Source: Streptococcus sp. 68 (lineage in GTDB: Bacteria; Bacillota; Bacilli; Lactobacillales; Streptococcaceae). Taken from it: a stretch of DNA of 64,000 bases. Positions 9,116 through 16,554 of the stretch are shown in pieces. The first letter of the stretch is position 1. The number at the start of each line of letters is the position of its first letter. The notes under the pieces are model-generated. The model was not told the origin of the DNA and did no database searches. It saw only the letters and a list, made by a program, of their open reading frames with translations. A program made the position numbers and the translations under genes. The stretch covers positions 240,963 to 304,962 of the forward strand of contig NZ_VMMX01000005.1 in assembly GCF_013277415.1 (NCBI RefSeq), given 5' to 3'.

Positions 9116-10069
9116 ATGTCTATTAGTCAACGTACGACCAAGCTCATCTTAGCTACCTGTCTTGCCTGCCTTCTTGCTTATTTTCTCAATCTCTCCTCAG
9201 CTGTCTCGGCTGGAATCATCGCCCTCTTGAGCCTATCTGATACGCGTAGAAGTACCTTAAAACTGGCCCGCAATCGCCTCTTTTCCATGCTTCTAGCTCT
9301 AACTATTGGTGTTTTGACTTTTCACTTGAGCGGATTTCATATCTGGAGCCTCGGCCTCTATCTAGCCCTATACGTTCCTCTGGCCTACAAGATGGGCTGG
9401 GAAATTGGCATCACACCAAGTAGCGTTTTGGTTAGCCATCTCTTGGTGCAAGAGTCAACCTCTCCAGATCTTCTAGTCAATGAACTCTTTCTCTTTGCTA
9501 TCGGTACAGGATTTGCCTTGCTTGTTAATCTCTATATGCCTTCACGAGAAGAGGAAATCCAGCACTACCACACATTGGTAGAAGAAAAGTTAAAAGATAT
9601 TCTCCAGCGCTTCAAATATTATTTATCCAGAGGGGATGGACGTAACCGAGCACAGCTGGTGGAAGAATTAGACACTCTTTTGGAAGAAGCCCTCAGACTG
9701 GTCTATTTGGATCACTCAGACCACCTCTTTCACCAGACTGATTACCATATTCACTACTTTGAGATGAGACAGCGACAAAGTCGTATCCTGCGAAATATGG
9801 CTCAGCAAATCAACACCTGTCACCTAGCTGCCAGTGAAAGCCTGATCTTAGCGCAGCTCTTTTCAAAAATTGCAGGTCAACTGAGCCAGACCAATCCTGC
9901 TTCTGATTTGCTAGATGAAATAGAACGCTATCTAGAAGTCTTTCGGAACCGCAGTCTGCCCAAGACAAGAGAAGAATTTGAAACCCGTGCCACTCTTCTT
10001 CAACTCCTACGTGAAGCCAAAACTTTCATCCAAGTAAAAGTTGACTTTTACCAAAAATATGGACAGTAA
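9116..10069 (+). CDS. Aromatic acid exporter (FUSC/ArAE_1) family protein
   Basis: 317 residues. The N-terminal half holds about five to six closely spaced membrane helices (residues 8-145); the C-terminal half is cytoplasmic, helical and charged, starting near YMPSREEEIQ, matching the ArAE_1 plus ArAE_1_C arrangement. Homologues are proposed effluxers of aromatic or other small acids, but the streptococcal substrate is unknown. It follows sstT by 67 bp and precedes a MarR repressor with its own promoter, so co-regulation with that repressor is possible but not shown. Confidence 0.8.
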   Translation: MSISQRTTKLILATCLACLLAYFLNLSSAVSAGIIALLSLSDTRRSTLKLARNRLFSMLLALTIGVLTFHLSGFHIWSLGLYLALYVPLAYKMGWEIGITPSSVLVSHLLVQESTSPDLLVNELFLFAIGTGFALLVNLYMPSREEEIQHYHTLVEEKLKDILQRFKYYLSRGDGRNRAQLVEELDTLLEEALRLVYLDHSDHLFHQTDYHIHYFEMRQRQSRILRNMAQQINTCHLAASESLILAQLFSKIAGQLSQTNPASDLLDEIERYLEVFRNRSLPKTREEFETRATLLQLLREAKTFIQVKVDFYQKYGQ

Positions 10070-10095
10070 AAAATAAAACCACTAAAAAACAGAAC

Positions 10096-10142
10096 TTGCC
10101 AGCTCTTTTGAAAAGTAGTATAATTATTGCATGCGCAATCAT
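10096..10142 (+). promoter_or_regulatory. marR promoter with operator at the start site
   Basis: TTGCCA (10096) and TATAAT (10119) are 17 bp apart. The 16-mer TTGCATGCGCAATCAT (10127-10142), whose ATTGC/GCAAT arms form an imperfect palindrome, covers the predicted transcription start. The same 16-mer with one change (TTGCGTGCGCAATCAT) recurs at 10611 before the thioredoxin operon, marking both as operators of the MarR protein encoded between them. Confidence 0.75.
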
Positions 10143-10211
10143 CTTGTGACGCAGAGACTGCCCGTTAATGGACTTTCTTCTATTTAAAACTCTAAAAAGA
10201 AAGGAGACACT

Positions 10212-10592
10212 ATGACCTATTTGGAAAAATGGTTTGACTTCAATCGGCGTCAGAAAGAAATTGAAAGTCTCTTGGAAGAGACCGTTGCCCAACAGAGCGA
10301 GCAAAGTCTGACCTTGAAAGAGTTCTACCTGCTCTACTATCTGGACTTGGCTGAAGAAAAATCTCTACGCCAGATTGACCTGCCAGATAAACTTCATCTG
10401 AGCCCGAGCGCAGTTTCTAGGATGGTGGCTCGCTTGGAAGCTAAAAATTGCGGTCTACTCAGTCGCATGTGTTGCCATCAAGATAGACGCTCTAGTTTTA
10501 TCTGCCTGACAAGTGATGGGCAAAAAACACTGGCCTCGCTACAAAAGGCTGTCGAAGCAAGCTTGGAAACTGGTTTGGATTTCTGGGTTTAA
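10212..10592 (+). CDS. MarR-family transcriptional regulator
   Basis: 126 residues with a winged helix-turn-helix: LSPSAVSRMVARLEAKN (residues 61-77) is the recognition helix region, and CCHQDRRSSFICLT (about residues 85-98) is the wing. Two adjacent Cys and a further Cys in this region are a possible redox sensor, which is inference. RBS AAAGGAG is seven bases before the ATG. The gene sits between two near-identical operator sequences, so it is probably self-repressing and controls DUF4649-trxA. Confidence 0.88.
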   Translation: MTYLEKWFDFNRRQKEIESLLEETVAQQSEQSLTLKEFYLLYYLDLAEEKSLRQIDLPDKLHLSPSAVSRMVARLEAKNCGLLSRMCCHQDRRSSFICLTSDGQKTLASLQKAVEASLETGLDFWV

Positions 10593-10610
10593 GATGATTT
10601 TAGAAAAAAG

Positions 10611-10660
10611 TTGCGTGCGCAATCATTTTTCTTGACATTCTCTTTTACAAGGAGTAAAAT
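10611..10660 (+). promoter_or_regulatory. DUF4649-trxA promoter with MarR operator
   Basis: The operator TTGCGTGCGCAATCAT (10611-10626) lies five bases upstream of a consensus -35 TTGACA (10632), with TAAAAT (10655) 17 bp further on. Here the operator is upstream of the -35, whereas at marR it is downstream of the -10. Confidence 0.75.
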
Positions 10661-10691
10661 AAAATCATCATCAAACAAAGGAGTTTTAAAC

Positions 10692-10913
10692 ATGATTGAA
10701 ATTACCTATCTAGATGCCAGCAAGAATGAAAGAACTGTGACTTTCGAGTCTTATGAAGACTTTGATCGTTCACAACAAGCTTGTCTTATCGGCGTCGCAG
10801 ACTACTACCCTGTCCAAAAATTAACTTACAAGGGTCATGATTTGGACTACCATGGGACTTATGGAGATGTCTTCTTCTATCTCATGAAACAAGATTTAAG
10901 CCAATATAACTAA
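10692..10913 (+). CDS. DUF4649 family protein
   Basis: A 73-residue acidic protein of unknown function (starts MIEITYLDASKNERTV), recognised as the short streptococcal DUF4649 family. The start at 10692 is chosen because AAAGGAG lies nine bases upstream; the open frame extends further 5' but would run through the promoter. No membrane segment or Cys motif. It is 15 bp upstream of trxA and is probably co-transcribed, which suggests a role near thiol redox. Confidence 0.8.
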   Translation: MIEITYLDASKNERTVTFESYEDFDRSQQACLIGVADYYPVQKLTYKGHDLDYHGTYGDVFFYLMKQDLSQYN

Positions 10914-10928
10914 AAAAGGAGAAATACA

Positions 10929-11243
10929 ATGGCAAAAGCAATTACAGATGCAACATTCGAACAAGAAACAAAAGACGGTTTGGTCTTGGTAGACTTCTGG
11001 GCAACTTGGTGTGGTCCATGTCGTATGCAAGGTCCAATCTTGGATAAATTGTCTGAAGAACTCTCAGAAGATGTCTTGAAAATCGTTAAAATGGACGTTG
11101 ATGAAAATCCAAACACAGCTCGTGCTTTTGGAATCATGTCTATCCCAACTCTTCTCTTCAAAAAAGACGGCCAAGTGGTGAAACAAGTTGCAGGTGTTCA
11201 TACTGCAGAACAAATCAAGGCCATCGTTGCTGAATTGAGCTAA
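10929..11243 (+). CDS. trxA: Thioredoxin
   Basis: 104 residues with the classical active site WCGPC (residues 29-33 in FWATWCGPCRMQ), cis-proline in SIPTLL (about residue 73) and GxxxxEQ C-terminal helix. Reduces protein disulfides with electrons from thioredoxin reductase. RBS AAGGAG is well placed. Second gene of the MarR-controlled pair, followed by a strong terminator. Confidence 0.96.
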   Translation: MAKAITDATFEQETKDGLVLVDFWATWCGPCRMQGPILDKLSEELSEDVLKIVKMDVDENPNTARAFGIMSIPTLLFKKDGQVVKQVAGVHTAEQIKAIVAELS

Positions 11244-11250
11244 TCACATT

Positions 11251-11282
11251 AGAGACCAAGTACTTGCTTTGGTCTCTTTTTT
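11251..11282 (+). terminator. Terminator after trxA
   Basis: AGAGACCAAG...CTTTGGTCTCT stem followed by six Ts, seven bases after the trxA stop. Confidence 0.85.
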
Positions 11283-11290
11283 CTTGCCCT

Positions 11291-11319
11291 TTGCCATTTT
11301 TCAAAAAATATGCTAGACT
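11291..11319 (+). promoter_or_regulatory. queCDEF promoter
   Basis: TTGCCA (11291) and TAGACT (11314) separated by 17 bp. The predicted start is about 11326, just before the riboswitch. Confidence 0.7.
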
Positions 11320-11330
11320 GTATGTAGAAT

Positions 11331-11408
11331 ATTACGATGTTTGGGACATGCCATCGCTAAAAAAAACCTTGACTTGGTATTTTTTAGCTCCCTCATGGGA
11401 GCTTTTTG
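11331..11408 (+). promoter_or_regulatory. preQ1-I-type riboswitch with terminator/antiterminator switch
   Basis: P1 is CGATG (11335-11339) paired with CATCG (11352-11356). The loop contains GGG, and an A-rich tail (eight As) ends in CC at 11367, able to pair with the loop as in the preQ1-I pseudoknot. The tail GCTAAAAAAAACC (11356-11368) can instead pair with GGTATTTTTTAGC (11376-11388), an antiterminator. That arm shares AGC with the terminator stem AGCTCCC-tcat-GGGAGCT plus Ts (11386-11407). Ligand binding would sequester the tail and allow termination. The genes downstream make preQ1, so the logic is end-product feedback. The ligand is inferred from structure and context. Confidence 0.75.
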
Positions 11409-11444
11409 CGTGCTCTGAACATTTCCCATTTTGGAAGGAGTACT

Positions 11445-12098
11445 ATGAAACGTCAATCAGCCTTGGTCGTCTTTAGTGGCGGTCAAGATTCTACAACCTG
11501 CCTCTTTTGGGCTAAAGAACACTATGAAACGGTCGAAGCCGTCACCTTTGCCTACGGCCAACGCCATCATCTCGAAATTCAAGTCGCTAGAGAAATCGCT
11601 AAGGAACAGGGGATTCGTCATCATATCCTAGATATGTCTCTGCTGGGGCAAATCACTGAAAATGCCTTGACTTCTGATCTAGAGATTGAGCAAAAAGAGG
11701 GAGAGGTGCCCAATACCTTCGTTGACGGTCGCAACCACCTCTTTCTGTCCTTTGCGGCAGTTCTTGCTAAGCAACGAGGCATTAAAGATATCGTGACAGG
11801 TGTCTGCGAAACAGACTTCTCAGGCTACCCCGATTGTCGGGATGTCTTTGTCAAATCTCTTAATGTTACCCTCAACCTGGCCATGGATTACGACTTCGTT
11901 ATCCAAACACCTCTTATGTGGCTGGACAAGGCTGAAACTTGGGAGTTGGCTGATCAACTCGATGCCTTTGACTATGTTCGTGAAAAAACTCTAACCTGCT
12001 ACAACGGGATTATCGGAAGTGGCTGTGGAGATTGCCCAGCCTGCCACCTACGTCAGCATGGTCTAGATGTTTATCTCTCACAGAAAGGAGAGGCCTAA
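11445..12098 (+). CDS. queC: 7-cyano-7-deazaguanine synthase QueC
   Basis: 217 residues. Converts carboxydeazaguanine to preQ0 with ATP and ammonia in queuosine synthesis. The N-terminal PP-loop is SGGQDSTTC (residues 10-18), and four zinc-binding Cys are clustered near the C-terminus ([13 protein letters not shown] plus the preceding TCYN). The start at 11445 follows AAGGAG by seven bases and gives the family N-terminus [13 protein letters not shown]. Its stop overlaps the queD ATG by one base. Confidence 0.96.
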   Translation: MKRQSALVVFSGGQDSTTCLFWAKEHYETVEAVTFAYGQRHHLEIQVAREIAKEQGIRHHILDMSLLGQITENALTSDLEIEQKEGEVPNTFVDGRNHLFLSFAAVLAKQRGIKDIVTGVCETDFSGYPDCRDVFVKSLNVTLNLAMDYDFVIQTPLMWLDKAETWELADQLDAFDYVREKTLTCYNGIIGSGCGDCPACHLRQHGLDVYLSQKGEA

Positions 12099-12541
12099 TG
12101 TTTTTTGCACCCAAAGAAATCAAACAGGAAACTGGAGAGTCTCTTGTCTACAATCCTCACAGAACCTTGGTATCAAAAGAATTTACCTTTGATGCTGCCC
12201 ACCACCTCTTTCACTATGAGGGAAAATGCAAATCCCTTCATGGTCACACCTATCATCTGCAGATTGCTGTCAGTGGATTTTTAGATGAACGTGGCATGAC
12301 CTACGATTTCGGAGATATCAAAGCGATCTACAAGAACTACTTAGAGCCCCACTTGGATCATCGCTATCTCAATGAAACTCTTCCCTATATGAACACGACT
12401 GCTGAAAATATGGTTTACTGGATTTTCCAAACCATGAACCAAAAGTTACCAGATGAGCGTGGTCTCCGTTTGGAATATGTTCGCCTCTATGAAACTCCGA
12501 CTGCCTTTGCAGAGTTTAGACGGGAGTGGTTAGATGACTAG
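12098..12541 (+). CDS. queD: 6-carboxy-5,6,7,8-tetrahydropterin synthase QueD
   Basis: 147 residues, the PTPS/QueD fold; turns dihydroneopterin triphosphate into carboxytetrahydropterin. The zinc ligands are H in FDAAHHL (about residue 33) and HGH (CKSLHGHTYHL, about residue 50). LDHRYLNE is the conserved QueD segment. The start at 12098 ([10 protein letters not shown]) is coupled to the queC stop (TAATG). It overlaps queE by 8 bp. Confidence 0.94.
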   Translation: MFFAPKEIKQETGESLVYNPHRTLVSKEFTFDAAHHLFHYEGKCKSLHGHTYHLQIAVSGFLDERGMTYDFGDIKAIYKNYLEPHLDHRYLNETLPYMNTTAENMVYWIFQTMNQKLPDERGLRLEYVRLYETPTAFAEFRREWLDD

Positions 12542-13250
12542 GGAACGTGTCCTCAAACTACCAGTTCTAGAAATTTTTGGCCCAACCTTTCAAGGCGAAG
12601 GCCGTGCTATTGGACAGAAAACCATGTTTGTCCGCACTGCAGGTTGCGACTACCACTGCGACTGGTGCGATTCTGCCTTTACATGGGATGGCTCTGAAAA
12701 ACCGACTCGTATGACAGCTGACGAGGTCATTGCTGCCTTGGATAAATTGGGGAGCTACGACTATGTAACCCTATCTGGGGGAAATCCTGCTATCCTAGCA
12801 GCCAACATGGCCGAATTGGTCACCAAACTCAAGGAACGTGGTGTCACTCTAGCTGTTGAGACCCAAGGTTCTCGCTGGCAAAACTGGTTAAAAGATATCG
12901 ACCAGGTCACTCTGAGTCCAAAACCTCCTTCATCCAAGATGGAAGTCAACTTTGAGACCTTGGACTTTATCGTTTCCCAACTGGATCCAGACAGGGTCAC
13001 CTTTAAAATCCCTGTCTTTGACGATGCAGATTTGGCCTTTGCCAAAGGGATTCAAGAGCGCTACCAACCAGATGTCCTTTTCTTATCGACTGGAAACCCT
13101 GAGCCCAAGGCTACAGGCAATATCGTCCAAGACCAACTAGACCGACTCAAAGAACTTTGGGAACGCATCGCTGCCGACGATAGCTGGGGCAATGTCCGCG
13201 TCCTTCCTCAACTCCATACCCTCCTCTACGATAACCAACGTGGTGTTTAA
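12534..13250 (+). CDS. queE: 7-carboxy-7-deazaguanine synthase QueE (radical SAM)
   Basis: 238 residues. Catalyses the ring contraction giving 7-carboxy-7-deazaguanine. The [4Fe-4S] cluster motif is CDYHCDWCD (Cys near 39, 43, 46); the CxxxCxxC spacing is canonical. The SAM-binding GGxP-like segment is LSGGNPA (about residue 80). FGPTFQGEGRAIGQ near residue 16 is the family substrate-binding entry. It overlaps queD and is followed 18 bp later by queF. Confidence 0.95.
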   Translation: MTRERVLKLPVLEIFGPTFQGEGRAIGQKTMFVRTAGCDYHCDWCDSAFTWDGSEKPTRMTADEVIAALDKLGSYDYVTLSGGNPAILAANMAELVTKLKERGVTLAVETQGSRWQNWLKDIDQVTLSPKPPSSKMEVNFETLDFIVSQLDPDRVTFKIPVFDDADLAFAKGIQERYQPDVLFLSTGNPEPKATGNIVQDQLDRLKELWERIAADDSWGNVRVLPQLHTLLYDNQRGV

Positions 13251-13268
13251 GATTAGAAAGAAAAAATC

Positions 13269-13760
13269 ATGTCACAACAAGAAGAAATGAAAAACCTCAG
13301 CCTACTAGGCAACAAAGAAACCAACTACATTTTCGAGTACCAACCAGAAGTCCTCGAATCCTTTGACAATCGTCATGTGGAAAATGACTATTTTATCAAA
13401 TTTAACTGCCCTGAATTTACCTCACTGTGTCCAATCACTGCTCAACCAGACTTTGCAACTATTTATATTTCCTACATTCCTGACAAGCTCTGTGTTGAGT
13501 CAAAATCCCTCAAACTCTACCTCTTTAGCTACCGAAATCATGGAGATTTTCACGAAAACTGTATCAACACCATCGGTAAAGACTTGGTCAACTTGCTAGA
13601 CCCTCGCTATTTAGAGGTTTGGGGAAAATTCACTCCGCGCGGTGGCATCTCAATTGACCCCTACTACAACTACGGTAAGCCTGGAACTAAGTATGAAGGC
13701 TTGGCAGAACAACGCCTCTTCCAACACGACCTTTATCCAGAAAAAGTTGACAACCGTTAA
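13269..13760 (+). CDS. queF: NADPH-dependent 7-cyano-7-deazaguanine reductase QueF
   Basis: 163 residues, the short (YkvM-type, unimodular) QueF that reduces preQ0 to preQ1, the last free intermediate. The catalytic Cys is in [12 protein letters not shown] (about residue 56) and the substrate-binding pair is in [11 protein letters not shown] (E about residue 78). H in FHENC is conserved. Its product is the proposed ligand of the riboswitch at 11331, closing the loop. Confidence 0.95.
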   Translation: MSQQEEMKNLSLLGNKETNYIFEYQPEVLESFDNRHVENDYFIKFNCPEFTSLCPITAQPDFATIYISYIPDKLCVESKSLKLYLFSYRNHGDFHENCINTIGKDLVNLLDPRYLEVWGKFTPRGGISIDPYYNYGKPGTKYEGLAEQRLFQHDLYPEKVDNR

Positions 13761-13764
13761 ACTC

Positions 13765-13879
13765 ATACTCAATGAAAATCAAATAGCAAACTAGGAAGCT
13801 AGCCGCAAGTTGCTCAAAGCACTGCTTTGAGATTGCAGATGGAAGCTGACGTGGTTTGAAGAGATTTTCGAAGAGTATC
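13765..13879 (+). repeat. BOX element (boxA-boxC)
   Basis: Begins ATACTCAATGAAAATCAAAT and ends GAAGAGATTTTCGAAGAGTA, the known termini of pneumococcal BOX repeats; GCAAACTAGGAAGCTAGCCG is also typical of boxA. The central boxB module is missing, giving about 115 bp. It sits between queF and the converging aquaporin gene. Confidence 0.9.
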
Positions 13880-13884
13880 ATACG

Positions 13885-13924
13885 AAAAAGCCCTGTTCCT
13901 CGAGATGAGGAGCAAGGCTTTTTG
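13885..13924. terminator. Bidirectional terminator between queF and aquaporin
   Basis: AAAAAGCC...CCTC-gagat-GAGG...GGCTTTTT is symmetric, with T-runs on both strands, fitting two converging genes. Confidence 0.8.
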
Positions 13925-13932
13925 AGTTTCAA

Positions 13933-14601
13933 TTATTCTTCTGTTCCAAGGAAGTTTTTCGCAACAAGAGCTGCAAGAACTCCACCAACAATTGGTGCAA
14001 GGATGAAAATCCATACTTGTTGAAGGGCTGCACCACCTACCAAAACAGCTGGTGCCAAGCTACGAGCTGGGTTTACTGATAGTCCAGTAATGTTCAAGCC
14101 CACAAGAATCATCGCCATCAAGGACAAACCGATTACCAAACCAGCAATTGCTCCATTGCCCTTGCTTGCTGATGTCACAGTCATGATAACTAATACAAAC
14201 AAGAAAGTTGCGATAACTTCAAACAAGAAACCACCAAAGACAGTGACACCGTTTGCCAAAGCATTTTCACCAAGACTAGCAGTTGACATACCTGAGTTAG
14301 CCAAGAGGAAGAAGACAGCTCCAGAAGCAATAAAAGCACCAACTACTTGTCCAAGGATGTAGTTTACAAGCTCTGACGATGACAAACGTTTATTGACAAA
14401 CATAGCAATCGAAACAGCTGGATTCAAGTGAGCACCTGAAACAGTTCCGATTGAGTAAGCTGCAACTACGATTGCCAGACCAAAGGCAAAGGCGATTCCA
14501 AGGTGACCTAGGCCATCAAGAGCATTTCCAAAAACAGCAGCTCCTGTTCCGATGAACACAAGCATGAACGTACCGATTAACTCAGCAACAAATTTTTTCA
14601 T
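13933..14601 (-). CDS. Aquaporin family channel (MIP)
   Basis: 222 residues, six helices with two NPA half-helices: HLNPAVS (NPA at 60-62) and SVNPARS (NPA at 177-179, Arg180). By eye alignment with E. coli AqpZ the selectivity filter reads F40, I165, L174, R180; AqpZ has Phe, His, Thr, Arg. Loss of the His and Thr makes the pore more hydrophobic, so this is probably not a strict water channel. A pneumococcal homologue at the same locus has been linked to oxygen and peroxide passage, a recollection I cannot verify here. Confidence 0.9.
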   Translation of the reverse strand: MKKFVAELIGTFMLVFIGTGAAVFGNALDGLGHLGIAFAFGLAIVVAAYSIGTVSGAHLNPAVSIAMFVNKRLSSSELVNYILGQVVGAFIASGAVFFLLANSGMSTASLGENALANGVTVFGGFLFEVIATFLFVLVIMTVTSASKGNGAIAGLVIGLSLMAMILVGLNITGLSVNPARSLAPAVLVGGAALQQVWIFILAPIVGGVLAALVAKNFLGTEE

Positions 14602-14711
14602 TTTCTTTCTCCTTTTTTCAAAAACTAGATACTAGTCTATCAAAAGAGGGAAAGGGTTTCAAGAAAATTGATTGGAAATTTTTTGAAAATCATAGAACTA
14701 TTAGCTTATCC

Positions 14712-15503
14712 CTAGTATTGAAAAGACTGGATAGCTTCTTTCAAGTCATCTTGTAAACTATTTCTCTGGTCAAGTTGGACATAGACTTCCAACAGACAGG
14801 ATCTGAAGTTGGAAAATTTGTAAAAATCCTCCCTTTCTTCTATCGGAAAATCAACAGCTTTTATCCAAGAAGCTACTTGCTCTTGCTCCAACTTCCCTTG
14901 TAAAATAGGTTCATAGATCACTCTTGCTAAACGCCAATCCTCATCATCTGTAAAACGAATGGAAATTCTTTTAAATAGTTGGCCAAGTATCTCAAATACT
15001 TCATGAACTCTGTTTTTAGGAAAGTCTGGATGACAAACCACCTCTGTCAGTAAATCGGCTCCATGTGCAAAAGCATGAACCCAACCATACTGACTTGAAA
15101 AACCCCTTGTATCCTTTTCTTTTGAAAGATAATACAAACCTTGATTTAAAAGGACATTACGAATTCCTGCATTTAATTCCTGATAAAAAATCGATTGCTG
15201 GTTGGCATCAGCAGACAAGAGATTTGCATAAATAAGCGCCCTAAAAGAACGTTCAAGGGTTGGCAGACCTACCTTATCAATTTCTTTATCTAGTCCTCCA
15301 TCAGCTAAGACAACCTCAGCAATGAAATGAAATTGCTCCTGTGAAAACAACTCTTCCTGAATCCCCCTAGCAAAGCTTGTAAAAACAAGGTCATCGCGAA
15401 TTTCTGGAGAAGAATCTCCCAAATGATCAAGCAACCATTGGATTTCTTCCTGGTCATAACTTGGTTTTTCATCTGCTATTTTTCTAAGTAACTCTTGATA
15501 CAT
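14712..15503 (-). CDS. DUF2785 family protein
   Basis: 263 residues, all-helical in appearance and without membrane segments. The signature segment GWVHAFAHGADLL (about residue 149-161) and LERSFRALIYANLL point to DUF2785, whose function is unknown. I choose ATG 15503 (MYQELLRKIAD) because GAGGT lies eight bases before it and it avoids overlapping the HxlR gene, which ends 12 bp upstream. The two are likely co-transcribed. Confidence 0.75.
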   Translation of the reverse strand: MYQELLRKIADEKPSYDQEEIQWLLDHLGDSSPEIRDDLVFTSFARGIQEELFSQEQFHFIAEVVLADGGLDKEIDKVGLPTLERSFRALIYANLLSADANQQSIFYQELNAGIRNVLLNQGLYYLSKEKDTRGFSSQYGWVHAFAHGADLLTEVVCHPDFPKNRVHEVFEILGQLFKRISIRFTDDEDWRLARVIYEPILQGKLEQEQVASWIKAVDFPIEEREDFYKFSNFRSCLLEVYVQLDQRNSLQDDLKEAIQSFQY

Positions 15504-15514
15504 GGTCAATACCT

Positions 15515-15847
15515 CTACATTTCTAGCAGCTTGATATAATCTAGACCCCATTTCTCGACAGCATCTAAAACAACTCTGAATTCCTGCCCCATTTCGGTTA
15601 AGCTGTACTCAACTCGTGGGGGAACTTCGGCATAGACCTTTCGTTGAACAATCTTATCCTTTTCTAATTGACGGAGATGACGGGTCAAAATAGTTTGAGT
15701 AATCCCAGGCAATAATCTCTGCAATTCTTTAAATCGTTTGGTCCCCGTACTCAACTGATAAATGATTACCAGTGCCCATTTCCCCGTTAAAACCCTCTGC
15801 GTTGTCGCAAATGGACAAATACCATACTCACTCACTTTATTTGTCAT
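15515..15847 (-). CDS. HxlR-family transcriptional regulator
   Basis: 110 residues with the HxlR winged helix. It has the N-terminal CPFATTQRVLTGKWAL (Cys11, the position used for redox sensing in HypR/YodB-type proteins), the recognition region ITQTILTRHLRQLEKD and the wing RVEYSLTEMG. Divergent from the SnoaL-like gene with two palindromes between them. A thiol or electrophile sensing role is inferred from the conserved Cys only. Confidence 0.9.
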   Translation of the reverse strand: MTNKVSEYGICPFATTQRVLTGKWALVIIYQLSTGTKRFKELQRLLPGITQTILTRHLRQLEKDKIVQRKVYAEVPPRVEYSLTEMGQEFRVVLDAVEKWGLDYIKLLEM

Positions 15848-15907
15848 AAAATATCTTCTTTCTATTTTTTAAAAAAATTTATCTTTTAATATCAATAATA
15901 GTACTAC

Positions 15908-15965
15908 TTTTGATACTAGCTATCAAAAAAGTGTCTACTTGTTTTGTTGTTTGTAACTGTTACAA
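15908..15965. promoter_or_regulatory. Two palindromic operator candidates between hxlR and the SnoaL-like gene
   Basis: TTTTGATA-ctagc-TATCAAAA (15908-15928) is a perfect 8-bp inverted repeat; TTGTAAC-t-GTTACAA (15951-15965) is a perfect 7-bp inverted repeat. Both are in the 149-bp divergent region, where HxlR proteins commonly bind. Which one the HxlR protein uses is unknown. Confidence 0.6.
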
Positions 15966-15996
15966 TTATATCATAAAAAAGAAATGGAGAATAGAT

Positions 15997-16386
15997 ATGT
16001 CAACAAACTTAGAAATTTTCAATGCTTATAACCAAGCTTTAATTGCTGGTGACTTTCCTGGTGTCTTTGAAACGATGGCAGACGATATTGTCTGGCATCA
16101 ACCTGGTACTCATAGTATATCTGGTACAGTTGTTGGTAGGGACAAGCTAGGACCTCACTTGGCTACATTTGCTGAGAAAACTAATGGAACCTTTAAGGTG
16201 GTAACAAATTGGGTTTCTGACAATGAGGATTTAATCGCAGCCAATGTTACTTTTCTTGGAACACGGGCTGATGGTACTGAACTCAATATGAACGGGATTG
16301 ACCTCTTCCGCATTGAAGACGGAAAAATCAAAGAAGTTTGGCTCTTCTCTTCAGATCAAGCTGAAGAAGATAGCTTTTGGGGATAA
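15997..16386 (+). CDS. SnoaL-like / NTF2-fold protein (nuclear transport factor 2 family)
   Basis: 129 residues with the cone-shaped NTF2/SnoaL pattern: N-terminal helices (FNAYNQALIAGDFPGVFETM), DDIVWHQPG, and C-terminal strands (GIDLFRIEDGKIKEVW). Members are isomerases, cyclases or small-molecule binders; the substrate cannot be read. The start at 15997 has GGAG ten bases before it. Divergent partner of the HxlR regulator, so probably its target. Confidence 0.82.
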   Translation: MSTNLEIFNAYNQALIAGDFPGVFETMADDIVWHQPGTHSISGTVVGRDKLGPHLATFAEKTNGTFKVVTNWVSDNEDLIAANVTFLGTRADGTELNMNGIDLFRIEDGKIKEVWLFSSDQAEEDSFWG

Positions 16387-16388
16387 TT

Positions 16389-16552
16389 TAAGAGGCCAGG
16401 ACAAAAAATTCTGATTTTAGGAATTCTTTATTATAAGTTTTTTAAAGCAATAGATTAGAAAAAAAGCGAACAAGACAGAATTCTGAGTTTCAGATAACTC
16501 GTTTTGTTCGCTTTTTATATTTAAGGTTAAACTTTTGTCCCAGACTCTTTTA
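16389..16552. repeat. Nested inverted-repeat intergenic element with internal terminator
   Basis: Outer arms AAGAGgccAGGACAAAA (16390) and TTTTGTCCcagaCTCTT (16533) pair across the whole gap. Inner arms AGCGAACAA (16465) and TTGTTCGCT (16504) form a hairpin with Ts on one side and As on the other, usable as a bidirectional terminator for the converging SnoaL-like and pepF genes. GGACAAAA-type ends are common in streptococcal intergenic repeats, but I cannot assign a named family. Confidence 0.6.
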
Positions 16553-16554
16553 AT

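Noticed and set aside
11264..11476. An open frame across the queC leader
   Set aside because: It runs through the promoter, riboswitch and terminator and has no RBS; the RNA elements explain the region.
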